The notes: generated by a model not told the origin, from the letters alone. Shown: positions 1 to 9,529, numbered from the stretch's first letter. The stretch is 64,000 nt of DNA from Xanthomonas arboricola pv. juglandis (GCF_001013475.1 NZ_JZEF01000005.1:369878-433877), one strand, 5' to 3'. Program-made: numbers and translations.

Positions 1-153
1 GAGCATCCGTTTGCCCGACTCGCCCAACAGGGAGGCAAATGCCTGCGCACGATTGGCCTGGCGCGAGCCCAGGTGGTGATCGGCCTGAAGGTTGCCGCAC
101 ACAACCTGATGAGGCTGGCGCGGCTGCAGAGCCAGGGGATCGTGCCGGCGTGA
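1..153 (+). CDS. IS5-like transposase, C-terminal fragment
   Basis: The reading frame is open from the window edge and gives about 50 residues ending in LMRLARLQSQGIVPA. The segment EHPFARLAQQGG followed by a Leu/Ala-rich helix resembles the C-terminal end of IS5-family DDE transposases, just after the last catalytic Glu region (here the E of EHPF lies close to that position). Only this tail is visible, so the subgroup cannot be assigned. The N-terminal part lies outside the window. The gene is convergent with the truncated DUF2589 gene that it appears to have interrupted. Confidence 0.75.
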   Translation, partial: EHPFARLAQQGGKCLRTIGLARAQVVIGLKVAAHNLMRLARLQSQGIVPA

Positions 154-298
154 GCGGAAACGGCGGCTGACAGGCCGCAATCCGGGTTTGAAATGCCATG
201 GGTCGGCTCTTCGCGCCCCTTCGACCGGCAGGTGCGAGGGGGGCCTGTCGCCTTACCGAACATCTCAAACGGCAGAATCGAGGTTGTTCGAGGTGCCC
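1..298 (+). mobile_element. Right end of an IS5-like insertion sequence
   Basis: This covers the transposase tail plus about 145 bases of non-coding end. The likely terminal inverted repeat, read inward on the minus strand from about 297, is GGCACCTCGAACAACCTC. The boundary is inferred: DUF2589 homology on the minus strand stops at about the same point. The left end is outside the window, so the repeat pair and any target duplication cannot be checked. Confidence 0.5.
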
Positions 299-779
299 TG
301 ATGAGACGTGCCACGCCTTCGGTCGGCTCGCTGCCTTCCACGCGTAACACGACATGCACCGCACTGTGCCGCGCACTTTTTGCATTGGAGCCGAGGTCGA
401 CGCCGATCTGGCCGGGCAGCGCTGGCGGCTTGGGATGCCAGTCATCGACGGCGGCGGGAACCGCCAGCGACGCCGGCAACGCGGCTTCGTCCAGTTCGCT
501 AAGCTCGCCGAGTTGTGCATCGAAGCTGATCTCTACGTCCTTGATTCGCAGGACGTTGGACGACACCAGCGGCAATAGCGGTGCGCGATACAGGTCTTCG
601 TCGTTCTCGCCCGCTTCCGGGTGCTGCGACGGCAAGCGGATCAGGACGCTTCTGGGACGGTTGTCCTCGTCAAAGAACGCGCCCAGGTTAGCCATCTGGT
701 GCTGTTCGATCCGGTCCTGGGCGTCGATAACTGCCCCGGCCAGCGCTTCGATCAGATCATTGAGGGAGATTTGCGCCAT
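3..779 (-). pseudogene. DUF2589 domain protein, 3' end replaced by IS sequence
   Basis: Translation begins MAQISLNDLIEALAGAVIDA and runs about 160 residues to VVLRVEGSEPTEGVARLI, the usual form of DUF2589 proteins (an N-terminal helical start and a C-terminal beta-rich segment ending in EGxARL). From about position 299 the frame enters the IS and stays open to the window edge, so the product would carry an antisense-IS tail. It lies 42 bases downstream of the GH108 muramidase on the same strand and is probably co-transcribed with it. DUF2589 has no established function. I call it a pseudogene because the native C-terminus appears lost, but the domain itself is nearly complete and may still be made. 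Confidence 0.6.
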
Positions 780-821
780 GTTGGGCTCGTTGGTCGGAGA
801 TGTCGCGGGGACGGTGACGGC

Positions 822-1358
822 TCAGGCCGCGCTGGGAAAGCTATCCACGCGTGCCAGCCACCCCTTGAGAAACTTGCCAAGCGCCGGTCGCGCGGCGACC
901 AGTCGCTGGTAGTAGTCCTTGCGGCCGACCTTGTAGCGTGCATACAGGTCTTGCTGGTTGCTGGATGCCAGGGCGGCGAAGGTCGCCGGTCCCATCCGTC
1001 CGTCCACCACCAGCGCGCCGCCGGTCTGGGCGTTGAGCACAGTCTGCAGCAGCTTGATCGCGTTGCCGCCGGCGTTGACATAGAAATCGAACAAGATGTT
1101 GGCCAACGGCTGCAGTGCGATCTGGTCGGCGCGTAGCCGGTCCCAGTACTGCGTCTTGTAAATGACCCCGGCCTGGGCATCGGTCAATGCACGCAGGTTC
1201 GCCAAGCTTGGCTCCACGCCCAGCAAGTTCTGGGCGCAGGCCTTGAAGGTCAGCAGCGTGATGCCCTTGTTGGTGGCACCGCCCGGATCGGCGGGGTCGT
1301 TGACGAAGCCGCCCTCGTGCTTGAGCAGGGTCGGAAAAAACATGTTGAAGTCAGCCAT
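822..1358 (-). CDS. Glycoside hydrolase family 108 muramidase
   Basis: This is a 178-residue protein. Near the N-terminus is KHEGGFVNDPADPGGATNKG, the signature of GH108 (ZliS-type) lysozymes, with catalytic Glu15 in HEGG. The C-terminal half (VVDGRMGPATFAAL) is the PG_binding_3-type peptidoglycan-binding region of the family. There is no signal peptide, as usual for this family, which relies on phage-type or other release. The start at MADFNMFF is chosen over an upstream in-frame ATG because it begins the conserved domain and AGGTAGCG precedes it. It is the first gene of a two-gene unit with the DUF2589 gene. Activity is inferred from the family. Confidence 0.85.
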   Translation of the reverse strand: MADFNMFFPTLLKHEGGFVNDPADPGGATNKGITLLTFKACAQNLLGVEPSLANLRALTDAQAGVIYKTQYWDRLRADQIALQPLANILFDFYVNAGGNAIKLLQTVLNAQTGGALVVDGRMGPATFAALASSNQQDLYARYKVGRKDYYQRLVAARPALGKFLKGWLARVDSFPSAA

Positions 1359-1513
1359 CGGCGCTACCTGTTGAATTGATCGGTGGCGCCAGTTTCCGCA
1401 TCGGTGCAATAGCGGGACATCGGCCCTTCACCGATACTACGAAGCCTGAAAGCTGATTCATCCCGGACCCCGACAGGGGCCACCAACACTGCGTTTTCTG
1501 GAATACTGCGCGC

Positions 1514-2176
1514 ATGAACGAGCTCAACCATTTGCTTGAAAACAACCGTGCCTGGTCCGAGCGCATCCGCCGCGAGGACCCGGAATTCTTCTCCAAGCTG
1601 TCCACCCAGCAGACGCCCGAGTACCTGTGGATCGGCTGCTCGGACTCGCGCGTGCCGGCCAACCAGATCATCGACATGGCCCCGGGCGAGGTGTTCGTCC
1701 ACCGCAACATCGCCAACGTGGTGGTGCATACCGACCTGAACTGCCTGTCGGTGATCCAGTTCGCCGTCGACGTGCTCAAGGTCAAGCACATCCTGGTGGT
1801 CGGCCATTACGGCTGCGGCGGCGTGTTTGCCAGCCTGACCCAGAAGCGCATGGGCCTGGTCGACAACTGGATCCGCCACGTCACCGATGTGGCCGACAAG
1901 CACGAGGCCTGCCTGCACGACGCGGGCGACCTGCCGGTGCAGCACGCGCGCCTGTGCGAGCTCAACGTGCTCGAGCAGGTGGTCAATGTCTGCCGCACCA
2001 CCATCGTGCGCGACGCCTGGGACCGCGGCCAGGCACTGCAGGTGCATGGCTGGGTCTACAGCCTGCGCGACGGACGTGCGCACGACCTGGGCATGTCGAT
2101 CGACCGCCCGGAGCTGCTGCAGGAACGTTACGACGCTGCACTGGCGCGCATCCAGGCCGATCACGCCGAACGCTGA
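1514..2176 (+). CDS. can: Beta-carbonic anhydrase (Can type)
   Basis: This 220-residue cytosolic zinc enzyme interconverts CO2 and bicarbonate. Zinc ligands are visible as Cys42 and Asp44 in CSDSR (Arg46 pairs with Asp44) and His98 and Cys101 in HYGCGG, the same numbering as E. coli Can. Length matches the family. It is divergent from the GH108 gene and lies about 85 bases before the 3-hydroxyanthranilate dioxygenase gene. A second beta-carbonic anhydrase of a different subtype is encoded at 28847-29527, so this copy is probably the housekeeping one, although that division of roles is inference. Confidence 0.95.
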   Translation: MNELNHLLENNRAWSERIRREDPEFFSKLSTQQTPEYLWIGCSDSRVPANQIIDMAPGEVFVHRNIANVVVHTDLNCLSVIQFAVDVLKVKHILVVGHYGCGGVFASLTQKRMGLVDNWIRHVTDVADKHEACLHDAGDLPVQHARLCELNVLEQVVNVCRTTIVRDAWDRGQALQVHGWVYSLRDGRAHDLGMSIDRPELLQERYDAALARIQADHAER

Positions 2177-2261
2177 GCCGCACCCGCACGCCAGCCAGCC
2201 GCGGCGCCCATCGGCGCCGTCGGTTGGCTATGCTGGACGTCTTCTTTGCCGAGGAACGTCG

Positions 2262-2792
2262 ATGCTGGTCCCGCCGATCAACCTGCAAGCCTGGATCGAG
2301 CAACACCGCCACCTGCTCAAGCCGCCGGTGGGCAACAAGTGCATCCAGCAGGACGGCTTCATCATCATGATCGTCGGTGGGCCGAATGCGCGCACCGACT
2401 ATCACTACGACGAAGGCCCGGAGTGGTTCTTCCAGCTCGAAGGACAGATGGTGTTGAAGGTGCAGGACGAAGGCGTGGCACGCGACATCCCGATCCGCGC
2501 CGGCGAGATCTTCCTGCTGCCGCCGAAGGTGCCGCATTCGCCGCAACGCGCGGCCGGCTCGATCGGCCTGGTGATCGAACGCGAGCGCCTGCCCAACGAG
2601 CAGGACGGCCTGCAGTGGTATTGCCCGCAGTGCAATCACAAACTGTACGAGGCGATGTTTCCGCTGCAGGACATCGAAACCGATTTTCCGCCGGTGTTCG
2701 ATCATTTCTACCGTTCGCTTGCGCTGCGCACCTGCACCCGGTGTGGACACCTGCATCCTGCGCCCGAGCGCTATGCCACTGTCGAGGCATGA
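2262..2792 (+). CDS. nbaC: 3-hydroxyanthranilate 3,4-dioxygenase
   Basis: This is a 176-residue cupin that opens the ring of 3-hydroxyanthranilate, the last enzymatic step before quinolinate. Iron ligands are His48 and Glu54 (YHYDEGPE) and His92 (VPHSPQR). The bacterial C-terminal rubredoxin-like metal site is present as Cys121/Cys124 (CPQC) and Cys158/Cys161 (CTRC). The start MLVPPINLQ is preceded by GAGGAA, and the long upstream extension of the frame is not conserved. With kynU and kmo downstream it forms the tryptophan-to-NAD route. Tryptophan dioxygenase and formamidase are not in this window. Confidence 0.95.
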   Translation: MLVPPINLQAWIEQHRHLLKPPVGNKCIQQDGFIIMIVGGPNARTDYHYDEGPEWFFQLEGQMVLKVQDEGVARDIPIRAGEIFLLPPKVPHSPQRAAGSIGLVIERERLPNEQDGLQWYCPQCNHKLYEAMFPLQDIETDFPPVFDHFYRSLALRTCTRCGHLHPAPERYATVEA

Positions 2793-2989
2793 GTGGGCCG
2801 TGGCGCGTGGCACTGCCGGGCACGCCTTGCGTATCTTCGAGCGCGCTCGCTCTGGCTGCTCGCGTGCACCTCACGGCGACATCGCATTGCCGCGCGATGC
2901 AATGACGGCGCAACCGTGCGCAATGCGCTGCGTTTCAAGCGTGGGCATGAGCGGCGGCCACCCTGCGTGTCCGCGCTGAACCCGATGCC

Positions 2990-5131
2990 ATGCTGCGCGC
3001 ACTGATCGACCTCAAACCGCGCGACGTGCCATTGCGCGTCGCGCTGCGCAACACCGCCGCGGTAGTGCTGCCGCTGGCGATCGGTGTGGCCACCGGGCAT
3101 GTCGCCGCCGGTCTGGCCGTGTGTACCGGCGCGCTCAACACCATGTTCACCGACCAGCCCGGCCCGTATCGCGCGCGTCTGCAACGCATGCTGATGGCCG
3201 CGCTGGCAGCGGGCCTGGCCGCGTTGCTCGGCATCTGGGTCGGCCACAACACCCCGGCATTGGTGATCGCCGGGTTGCTGCTCGGCCTTGGCGGCGGCTT
3301 GCTGGTGGCACTTGGCCCGGTGGCAGCGCGGGTGGGGCTGACCAGCATGATCCTGCTGGTGGTCAGCGCGGACATGCGCCTGCCGGTACAGCAGGCCGCG
3401 GGCGTGGCGGCATTGATCTTCGCCGGCGGCCTGCTCCAGGTGGTGCTGGCACTGGCGGCCTGGCCATTGCAACGCTATCGCCCGGAGCGCTTCGCGCTGG
3501 CCGACCTGATGCGCCAACTGGCCGGCATCGCACGCCAGCGTCCGGAAGCCAGCGCCCCGCCACCGGCCACCCAGGAAGTGCTCGACGCGATGGTGATGCT
3601 GCATGGCGAGCATCGCTCTCGCGCGATCGCCGTGCAGAGCTTCCGCATCATCGCCGAGCTGTGCGAGCGCGTACGGCTGGAGCTGTTGTCGCTCGCCGAT
3701 GTCGATACCCGCCTGACCGACTCGCAGGCGCGCCCGGCGATCGAGCGCGTGCTCGAACGCAGCGCCATCGTGCTGGAACAGCTCGCGCATGCGATGACGG
3801 TGGGCGAAGACCCGCTCGCCGCCAATGCCTCGATGACCGGTTTCGACGATCTGGTCGCCGCACTGGCGCAGTTCCAGCACGACAACGCCGATACCCGCGA
3901 GCGCCGGCTGGTGCGGGTGGCGGTGGCGCGCGCGCAAGGCCTGGGCGGCCAGCTGCGCGCCCTGATCCGCAACGCGCATTGGGCCAGCAGCCGTGGCGAG
4001 ATCCAGGCGCAGCTGGCCGAAGCGCGCCTGCCGGCGGCGCTGCGGCCCGCGGCGACCTGGGCCACGCTGCGCGCGAACCTGGATCTGTCCTCGGTGGCCT
4101 TCCGGCATGCCTTGCGCTGCGGCGTGTGCCTGGCGCTGGCGATCGCCTTCCAGCGCTGGCAGCAGATCCCGCACGGCTTCTGGATTCCGATGACAACCGC
4201 CATCGTGCTCAAGCCGGATTTCGGCGGCACTTTCAGCTTCGGCGCCTTGCGCGTGGCCGGCACCTTCGTCGGCCTGCTGGTGGCGACCTTGCTGGCGCAC
4301 CTGGCAATGGACGGCGCCAGCGTCCGCCTGGCGTTGCTGGCGCTGTTCTGCATGGGCTTCCGCCTGCTGACGCAGGTGAATTACGGCATCGGCGTGGCGT
4401 TTCTGACCGGCATGCTGGTGCTGCTGCTGTCCTTCGAAGGCGTGGCACCGGGCGAGGCCATCGGTGCGCGTCTGCAGGCCACGGTCGCCGGCAGTGCCTG
4501 GGCGTTGATCGCCTACGCGGTGTGGCCCACGCGCGAGCGCCGGCATATCCGCGCCTCGCTGGCGCAGCTGCTGAGCGCCTATCGCGATCATCTGCGCAAT
4601 CTGCTGCTCGGCAGGATGGACGATCTGGGCGACACCCGCGCTGCCGCACGCGTGGCGCGCACCAACGCGCAGGCCTCGATTGAACGCCTGCGCGGCGAGC
4701 CACGCAGCCGACGCAATCTGCACGAGCTCAAACTCGCCGAATCCTTGCTGGCCAACGGCAACCGGCTGATCCGCGCCACCCTGTCGCTGGAGGCGGTGCT
4801 GCGCGACGGCCATCCCCTGCCTGCGCTGGAAGCGCTGCCCGCCTTCGCGCAACAGGCCGACCAGGCGCTGTCCGAGCTGATCGCCTGCCTGGTCGACGGC
4901 GGCATTCCCGCCGCAGCCACCTTGCGCGGCGCCGAGCGCCAGCTGTCCGATGCATTGGCCGCCCTACCCGACGGCTCGCCCGCCACCGCCGCACTGGCCG
5001 ACACCATCGACCGCATCACCGACAGCATCGGCACCCTGACGCATCTATTGCGCCCTGCCCGGCCAGCCTCGACCACCGCTGCAGCCGAGCCAGCGGCCGC
5101 GCATGACGGCGCACACGGTGCCGGCGGGTAA
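2990..5131 (+). CDS. FUSC/YccS-like inner-membrane protein
   Basis: This 713-residue protein has two hydrophobic blocks, about residues 20-155 and 375-505, each with several transmembrane helices. They are separated by a soluble helical region and followed by a C-terminal cytoplasmic region. This two-block plan is that of the FUSC (fusaric acid resistance/aromatic acid exporter) superfamily. It sits between the dioxygenase gene and kynU on the same strand, so export or handling of an aromatic kynurenine-pathway metabolite is plausible, but no substrate can be read from the sequence. No partner membrane-fusion or outer-membrane protein gene lies next to it. Confidence 0.8.
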   Translation: MLRALIDLKPRDVPLRVALRNTAAVVLPLAIGVATGHVAAGLAVCTGALNTMFTDQPGPYRARLQRMLMAALAAGLAALLGIWVGHNTPALVIAGLLLGLGGGLLVALGPVAARVGLTSMILLVVSADMRLPVQQAAGVAALIFAGGLLQVVLALAAWPLQRYRPERFALADLMRQLAGIARQRPEASAPPPATQEVLDAMVMLHGEHRSRAIAVQSFRIIAELCERVRLELLSLADVDTRLTDSQARPAIERVLERSAIVLEQLAHAMTVGEDPLAANASMTGFDDLVAALAQFQHDNADTRERRLVRVAVARAQGLGGQLRALIRNAHWASSRGEIQAQLAEARLPAALRPAATWATLRANLDLSSVAFRHALRCGVCLALAIAFQRWQQIPHGFWIPMTTAIVLKPDFGGTFSFGALRVAGTFVGLLVATLLAHLAMDGASVRLALLALFCMGFRLLTQVNYGIGVAFLTGMLVLLLSFEGVAPGEAIGARLQATVAGSAWALIAYAVWPTRERRHIRASLAQLLSAYRDHLRNLLLGRMDDLGDTRAAARVARTNAQASIERLRGEPRSRRNLHELKLAESLLANGNRLIRATLSLEAVLRDGHPLPALEALPAFAQQADQALSELIACLVDGGIPAAATLRGAERQLSDALAALPDGSPATAALADTIDRITDSIGTLTHLLRPARPASTTAAAEPAAAHDGAHGAGG

Positions 5132-5165
5132 ACTGCGTCACTGACCTGCGTTGCGAGCCGTGATC

Positions 5166-6437
5166 ATGACCGACCTGCTGTCCCGCGCCCATGCCGTTGC
5201 CCTGGACGCCGCCGACCCGCTGCGCCACCTGCGCGATGACTTCGTGTTCCCGCAGCATGCCGGCCAGGACCAGACCTATTTCGTCGGCAATTCGCTGGGC
5301 CTGCAGCCGCGTGGCGCACGTGCGATGGTGGCCGAGGTGCTCGACCAGTGGGGCGCGCTCGCGGTGGAAGGCCACTTCACCGGTCCCACCCAGTGGCTGA
5401 CCTATCACCAGCTGGTGCGCGATGGCCTGGCGCGCGTGGTCGGCGCACAGCCTGGCGAGGTGGTCGCGATGAACACGCTGAGCGTCAACCTGCATCTGAT
5501 GATGGCCAGCTTCTACCGGCCCACGCCCGAGCGTGGCGCCATCCTGATCGAAGCCGGCGCGTTTCCGTCCGACCGCCATGCGGTGGAATCGCAACTGCGC
5601 CTGCATGGGCTGGATCCGGCCACGCAGCTGATCGAAGTGGAAGCCGACCAACCCAATGGCACGGTATCGATGGCGGCGATCGCCGATGCCATTGCACGGC
5701 ACGGTCCGCGGCTGGCGCTGGTACTGTGGCCCGGCATCCAGTACCGCACCGGCCAGGCCTTCGAGCTGGGCGAAATCGCGCGGCTGGCACGCGCGCAGGG
5801 CGCGATGGTGGGTTTCGACCTGGCGCATGCGGTCGGCAATATCGCGTTGACGCTGCACGACGACGGCGCAGATTTCGCGGTGTGGTGCCACTACAAATAT
5901 CTCAACGCCGGCCCCGGCGCGGTGGGTGGCTGTTTCGTGCACGCACGCCATGCCAACAGCGACCTGCCGCGCATGGCCGGTTGGTGGGGACACGAGCAGC
6001 AGAGCCGCTTCCGCATGGAGCCGCAGTTCGTGCCCTCGCCTGGCGCCGAAGGCTGGCAGCTGAGCAATCCGCCGGTGCTGGCGCTGGCGCCGTTGCGTGC
6101 GTCGCTGGAGCTGTTCGATCAGGCCGGCATGCCGGCGCTGCGCGCCAAGTCCGAACAACTCACCGGGCACCTGGAACAGCTGATCCACGCCCGCGTGCCG
6201 CAGGTGCTGCAGATCGTCACCCCGGCCGCGCCGGCGCAACGCGGCTGCCAGTTGTCGTTGCGGGTGGCCGGTGGCCGCGCGCAGGGGCGCTCGCTGTTCG
6301 AGTACCTGCAGTCGGTCGGCGTGCTCGGCGACTGGCGCGAGCCGGACGTGATCCGCATCGCACCGGTGCCGCTGTACAACCGCTTCAGCGATCTGCATCG
6401 GTTGGTCGAACAGGTGGAAACCTGGGCCAGCGCCTGA
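5166..6437 (+). CDS. kynU: Kynureninase
   Basis: This is a 423-residue fold-type-I PLP enzyme that cleaves kynurenine or 3-hydroxykynurenine to (hydroxy)anthranilate and alanine. The PLP lysine is Lys244 in WCHYKYLNAGPG, and the cofactor Asp lies in GFDLAHAVGN. The N-terminal YFVGNSLGLQP is typical. The start MTDLLSRA is preferred to a GTG/ATG 15 bases upstream because family members begin here. It lies 34 bases after the FUSC gene and 172 bases before kmo, supporting one transcription unit. Confidence 0.95.
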   Translation: MTDLLSRAHAVALDAADPLRHLRDDFVFPQHAGQDQTYFVGNSLGLQPRGARAMVAEVLDQWGALAVEGHFTGPTQWLTYHQLVRDGLARVVGAQPGEVVAMNTLSVNLHLMMASFYRPTPERGAILIEAGAFPSDRHAVESQLRLHGLDPATQLIEVEADQPNGTVSMAAIADAIARHGPRLALVLWPGIQYRTGQAFELGEIARLARAQGAMVGFDLAHAVGNIALTLHDDGADFAVWCHYKYLNAGPGAVGGCFVHARHANSDLPRMAGWWGHEQQSRFRMEPQFVPSPGAEGWQLSNPPVLALAPLRASLELFDQAGMPALRAKSEQLTGHLEQLIHARVPQVLQIVTPAAPAQRGCQLSLRVAGGRAQGRSLFEYLQSVGVLGDWREPDVIRIAPVPLYNRFSDLHRLVEQVETWASA

Positions 6438-6609
6438 GCACACGCGGCACAGACTGTGCCATCGACCAGATCGGTGCGTGGGCCGGAACCGGCACACGCG
6501 CACGTACACTCCGAACCCGCACCTGGCTGATCGCAACTGGTGCCGTTGCCAGCCATCCCCGTTCTCCCCCTTCGCCGGCACTTGCGTCCGGCCGCTGCCG
6601 GATACCGCA

Positions 6610-7977
6610 TTGAGCGCAGTCTCTCCCCGTTCCCTGACCTTGATCGGCGCTGGCCTGGCCGGTTGCCTGCTGGCCATCCTGTTGTCGCGCCGCGGCTGGC
6701 AGGTCACCGTCTACGAGCGCCGCGGCGATCCGCGCATCAAGGGCTACGAGTCCGGCCGCTCGATCAACCTGGCGCTGGCCGAGCGCGGCCGCCATGCGCT
6801 GCGCCAGGCCGGTGCCGAAGACGCGGTGATGGCCAAGGCCGTCATGATGCGCGGGCGCATGGTGCATCCGTTGATCGGCGAACCGCAGCTGCAGCGCTAC
6901 GGGCGCGACGACAGCGAAGTGATCTGGTCGATCCACCGCGCCGCGTTGAACGTCGCGCTGCTGGATCTGGCCGAACAGGCTGGCGCGCGCGTGCATTTCT
7001 ATCGCCGCCTGCACACGGTGGATTTCGATGCCGGCTATGCGCGCTTCATCGACGACCGCGACGACCAGCCGCACGAAATCCACTTCCAGAGCCTGATCGG
7101 TAGCGATGGCGCCGGCTCGGCGTTGCGCGCGGCGATGCAGCGCAAGTCGCCGCTGGGCGAGCGCACCGAATTCCTCGATCACTCCTACAAGGAGCTGGAA
7201 ATTCCGCCGTTGCCGGGTGGCGGTTTCCGCATCGAAGGCAATGCGCTGCACATCTGGCCGCGCGGGCGCTACATGTGCATCGCGCTGCCCAACGACGGCG
7301 GCACCTTCACCGTCACGCTGTTTCTGCCCAACGCCGGCGAGCCCAGCTTTGCCACCACGCGTACCGGCGACGAAGCGCTGGCCCTGTTCGCGCGTGATTT
7401 TCCCGATGCCCTGCCGCTGATCCCGCAACTCAAGGAGCATTGGGAAGAACATCCGCCCGGCCTGCTCGGCACCCTCACCCTGGACCGCTGGCATCTGGGC
7501 GGCCGCGCACTGCTGATCGGCGACGCCGCGCACGCGATGGTGCCGTTCCACGGCCAGGGCATGAATTGCGCCTTCGAAGATTGCGTGGCGCTGGCAGAGC
7601 AGCTGGATGCGCACGAGGATCTGCAAACCGCGTTTGCCGCGTTCCAGGCCGCACGCCGTGACGACGCTGCAGCGATCCAGCAGATGGCGCTGGAGAATTA
7701 CCTGGAAATGCGCGACCGCGTCGACGATCCCGACTTCCTGCTGCAACGCGCGCTCGAACAGCAATTGCAGGCGCGCTGGCCCACCCGTTTCGTGCCGCAT
7801 TACACGATGGTGACCTTCCTGCGCACGCGCTACTCGATCGCCCTGGCGCGCAGCGAGATCCAGCGTCAGATCCTGGTCGAGGCCACGCGCGGGCATAGCG
7901 ACCTGTCGCGCATCGACTGGGCCGCGCTGGAAGCGGTCGTGCATGCGCGCCTGCAGCCGCTGGAAGGCGCGCACTGA
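6610..7977 (+). CDS. kmo: Kynurenine 3-monooxygenase
   Basis: This FAD-dependent hydroxylase (455 residues) converts kynurenine to 3-hydroxykynurenine. The FAD dinucleotide motif GAGLAG is at residues 13-18, the second FAD motif is LIGDAAHAMVPFHGQGMNCA, and the C-terminal region contains the YTMVTFLRTRYS segment typical of KMO. I use the TTG codon at 6610 (then SAVSPRSLTLIG) because it gives the length of the family. The longer in-frame extension from 6478 is low-complexity and unsupported. It completes the kmo-kynU-nbaC set for 3-hydroxyanthranilate breakdown to quinolinate. Confidence 0.93.
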   Translation: MSAVSPRSLTLIGAGLAGCLLAILLSRRGWQVTVYERRGDPRIKGYESGRSINLALAERGRHALRQAGAEDAVMAKAVMMRGRMVHPLIGEPQLQRYGRDDSEVIWSIHRAALNVALLDLAEQAGARVHFYRRLHTVDFDAGYARFIDDRDDQPHEIHFQSLIGSDGAGSALRAAMQRKSPLGERTEFLDHSYKELEIPPLPGGGFRIEGNALHIWPRGRYMCIALPNDGGTFTVTLFLPNAGEPSFATTRTGDEALALFARDFPDALPLIPQLKEHWEEHPPGLLGTLTLDRWHLGGRALLIGDAAHAMVPFHGQGMNCAFEDCVALAEQLDAHEDLQTAFAAFQAARRDDAAAIQQMALENYLEMRDRVDDPDFLLQRALEQQLQARWPTRFVPHYTMVTFLRTRYSIALARSEIQRQILVEATRGHSDLSRIDWAALEAVVHARLQPLEGAH

Positions 7978-8083
7978 TCCACTCGCACAGGCCGGCGTCA
8001 GCAGGCGTAGGCGCGGATAAGAGATACTAGGTAGCACTGGCGGCGCCCTGCGCAGTGCGCCGCGGATCTGGATTTCATACGGC

Positions 8084-9529
8084 ATGCCTGACAGCTTCCT
8101 CTTCTACGACCTGGAAACCTTCGGCCAGGATCCACGCCGCACGCGCATCGCACAGTTCGCCGCGGTGCGTACCGATGCGCAACTGCGCGTGATCGAAGAA
8201 CCGATCAGTTTCTACGTGCAGCCAGCCGACGATCTGCTGCCCTCGCCGTACGCGACCATGGTCACCGGCATCACCCCGCAACACGCACTGCGCGAAGGCG
8301 TGAGCGAGGCCGAAGCGTTCGCGCGCATCTCCGAGCAGATGAGCCGGCCGCAGACCTGCACGCTGGGCTACAACTCGATCCGCTTCGACGACGAGTTCGT
8401 GCGCTGCGGGCTGTTCCGCAATTTCTACGACCCGTACGAGCGCGAGTGGCGCGGCGGCAATTCGCGCTGGGACCTGCTCGACGTGTTGCGGCTGGTGCAT
8501 GCGCTGCGCCCGGACGGCATCGTCTGGCCGCAGCGCGAAGACGGCGCCACCTCGTTCAAGCTCGAACACCTGGCCGATGCCAACGCAGTGCGCGAAGGAG
8601 ACGCGCACGAGGCGCTGTCGGACGTATACGCCACCATCGGCATGGCGCGCAAATTCCAGCAGCATCAGCCCAAGTTGTGGGACTACGCGCTGCGCCTGCG
8701 CGACAAGCGCTTTGCGGCGACGCTGCTGGATGTCATCGCGATGCAGCCGGTGCTGCATATCTCGCAGCGCTATCCCGCCTCGCGCATGTGCGGCGCCGCG
8801 GTGCTGCCTTTGACGCGCCATCCGCGCATCGACAGCCGCGTGATCGTGTTCGATCTGGATGGCGACCCTGAAGTGCTGTTGCGTCTGAGCCCCGACGAGA
8901 TCGCCGACCGGCTGTATATCCGCGCTGCCGACCTGCCCGAGGGCGAGCAGCGCATTCCGCTAAAGGAAGTGCACTTGAACAAGTCGCCGGCGCTGGTGGC
9001 CTGGCAGCATCTGCGCGCAGCGGACTTCCAACGCCTGGGCATCGACCACGACTCGGTGCTGGCCAAGGCTGCACGCCTGCGCGAGCTCGGCCCTGAACTG
9101 GCCGAAAAAGTGCGCCAGGTGTACGGCAACGAGCGCGCTGCGGCGCCTGCGGTCAACGATGCCGATGCCTCGCTCTATGACGGCTTCCTGGCCGAAGGCG
9201 ACAAGCGCCTGCTGGCGCAGGTGCGCGCCAGTGCGCCGGCCGAACTGGGCGCGCTGGAGTCGCGCTTTCGCGACCCGCGTCTGGTCGAGTTGATGTTCCG
9301 CTACCGCGCGCGCAACTGGCCGCAGACGCTGTCGTTCGAAGAGCAGGAACGCTGGAACGTCTACCGCCGTCAACGCCTGCTCGACGACCGTGGCCTGGGC
9401 GAGGTCACGCTCGATCAGTTCCATGCGCAGATCGCGGATTTACGGCTTGCTCACCCCGACGATGCTACCAAGCAGTCCCTGCTCGATCAGCTCGCCGCCT
9501 GGGGTTTGGACCTCCAACGCACGCTATGA
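8084..9529 (+). CDS. sbcB: Exodeoxyribonuclease I
   Basis: This is a 481-residue 3'-5' single-strand DNA exonuclease of the DEDDh group. ExoI motif 1 is YDLETFG with Asp9 and Glu11, motif 2 lies at LGYNSIRFDDEF, and motif 3 at HEALSDVYATI. The C-terminal SH3-like and helical ExoI domains fill the rest, and length matches E. coli SbcB. The next gene starts inside its stop codon (ATGA overlap), so translation of the DUF2461 gene is probably coupled. Confidence 0.95.
   Translation: MPDSFLFYDLETFGQDPRRTRIAQFAAVRTDAQLRVIEEPISFYVQPADDLLPSPYATMVTGITPQHALREGVSEAEAFARISEQMSRPQTCTLGYNSIRFDDEFVRCGLFRNFYDPYEREWRGGNSRWDLLDVLRLVHALRPDGIVWPQREDGATSFKLEHLADANAVREGDAHEALSDVYATIGMARKFQQHQPKLWDYALRLRDKRFAATLLDVIAMQPVLHISQRYPASRMCGAAVLPLTRHPRIDSRVIVFDLDGDPEVLLRLSPDEIADRLYIRAADLPEGEQRIPLKEVHLNKSPALVAWQHLRAADFQRLGIDHDSVLAKAARLRELGPELAEKVRQVYGNERAAAPAVNDADASLYDGFLAEGDKRLLAQVRASAPAELGALESRFRDPRLVELMFRYRARNWPQTLSFEEQERWNVYRRQRLLDDRGLGEVTLDQFHAQIADLRLAHPDDATKQSLLDQLAAWGLDLQRTL

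Noticed and set aside
193..912. A 239-residue open frame on plus
   Set aside because: It is the antisense shadow of the DUF2589 gene. Composition is Ser/Arg/Ala-rich with no conserved motif, while the minus-strand frame shows a clear DUF2589 sequence.
2771..4852. A 693-residue open frame on minus opposite the FUSC gene
   Set aside because: It is His/Gln/Arg-rich with no hydrophobic or catalytic pattern, a typical high-GC antisense frame of a real membrane-protein gene.
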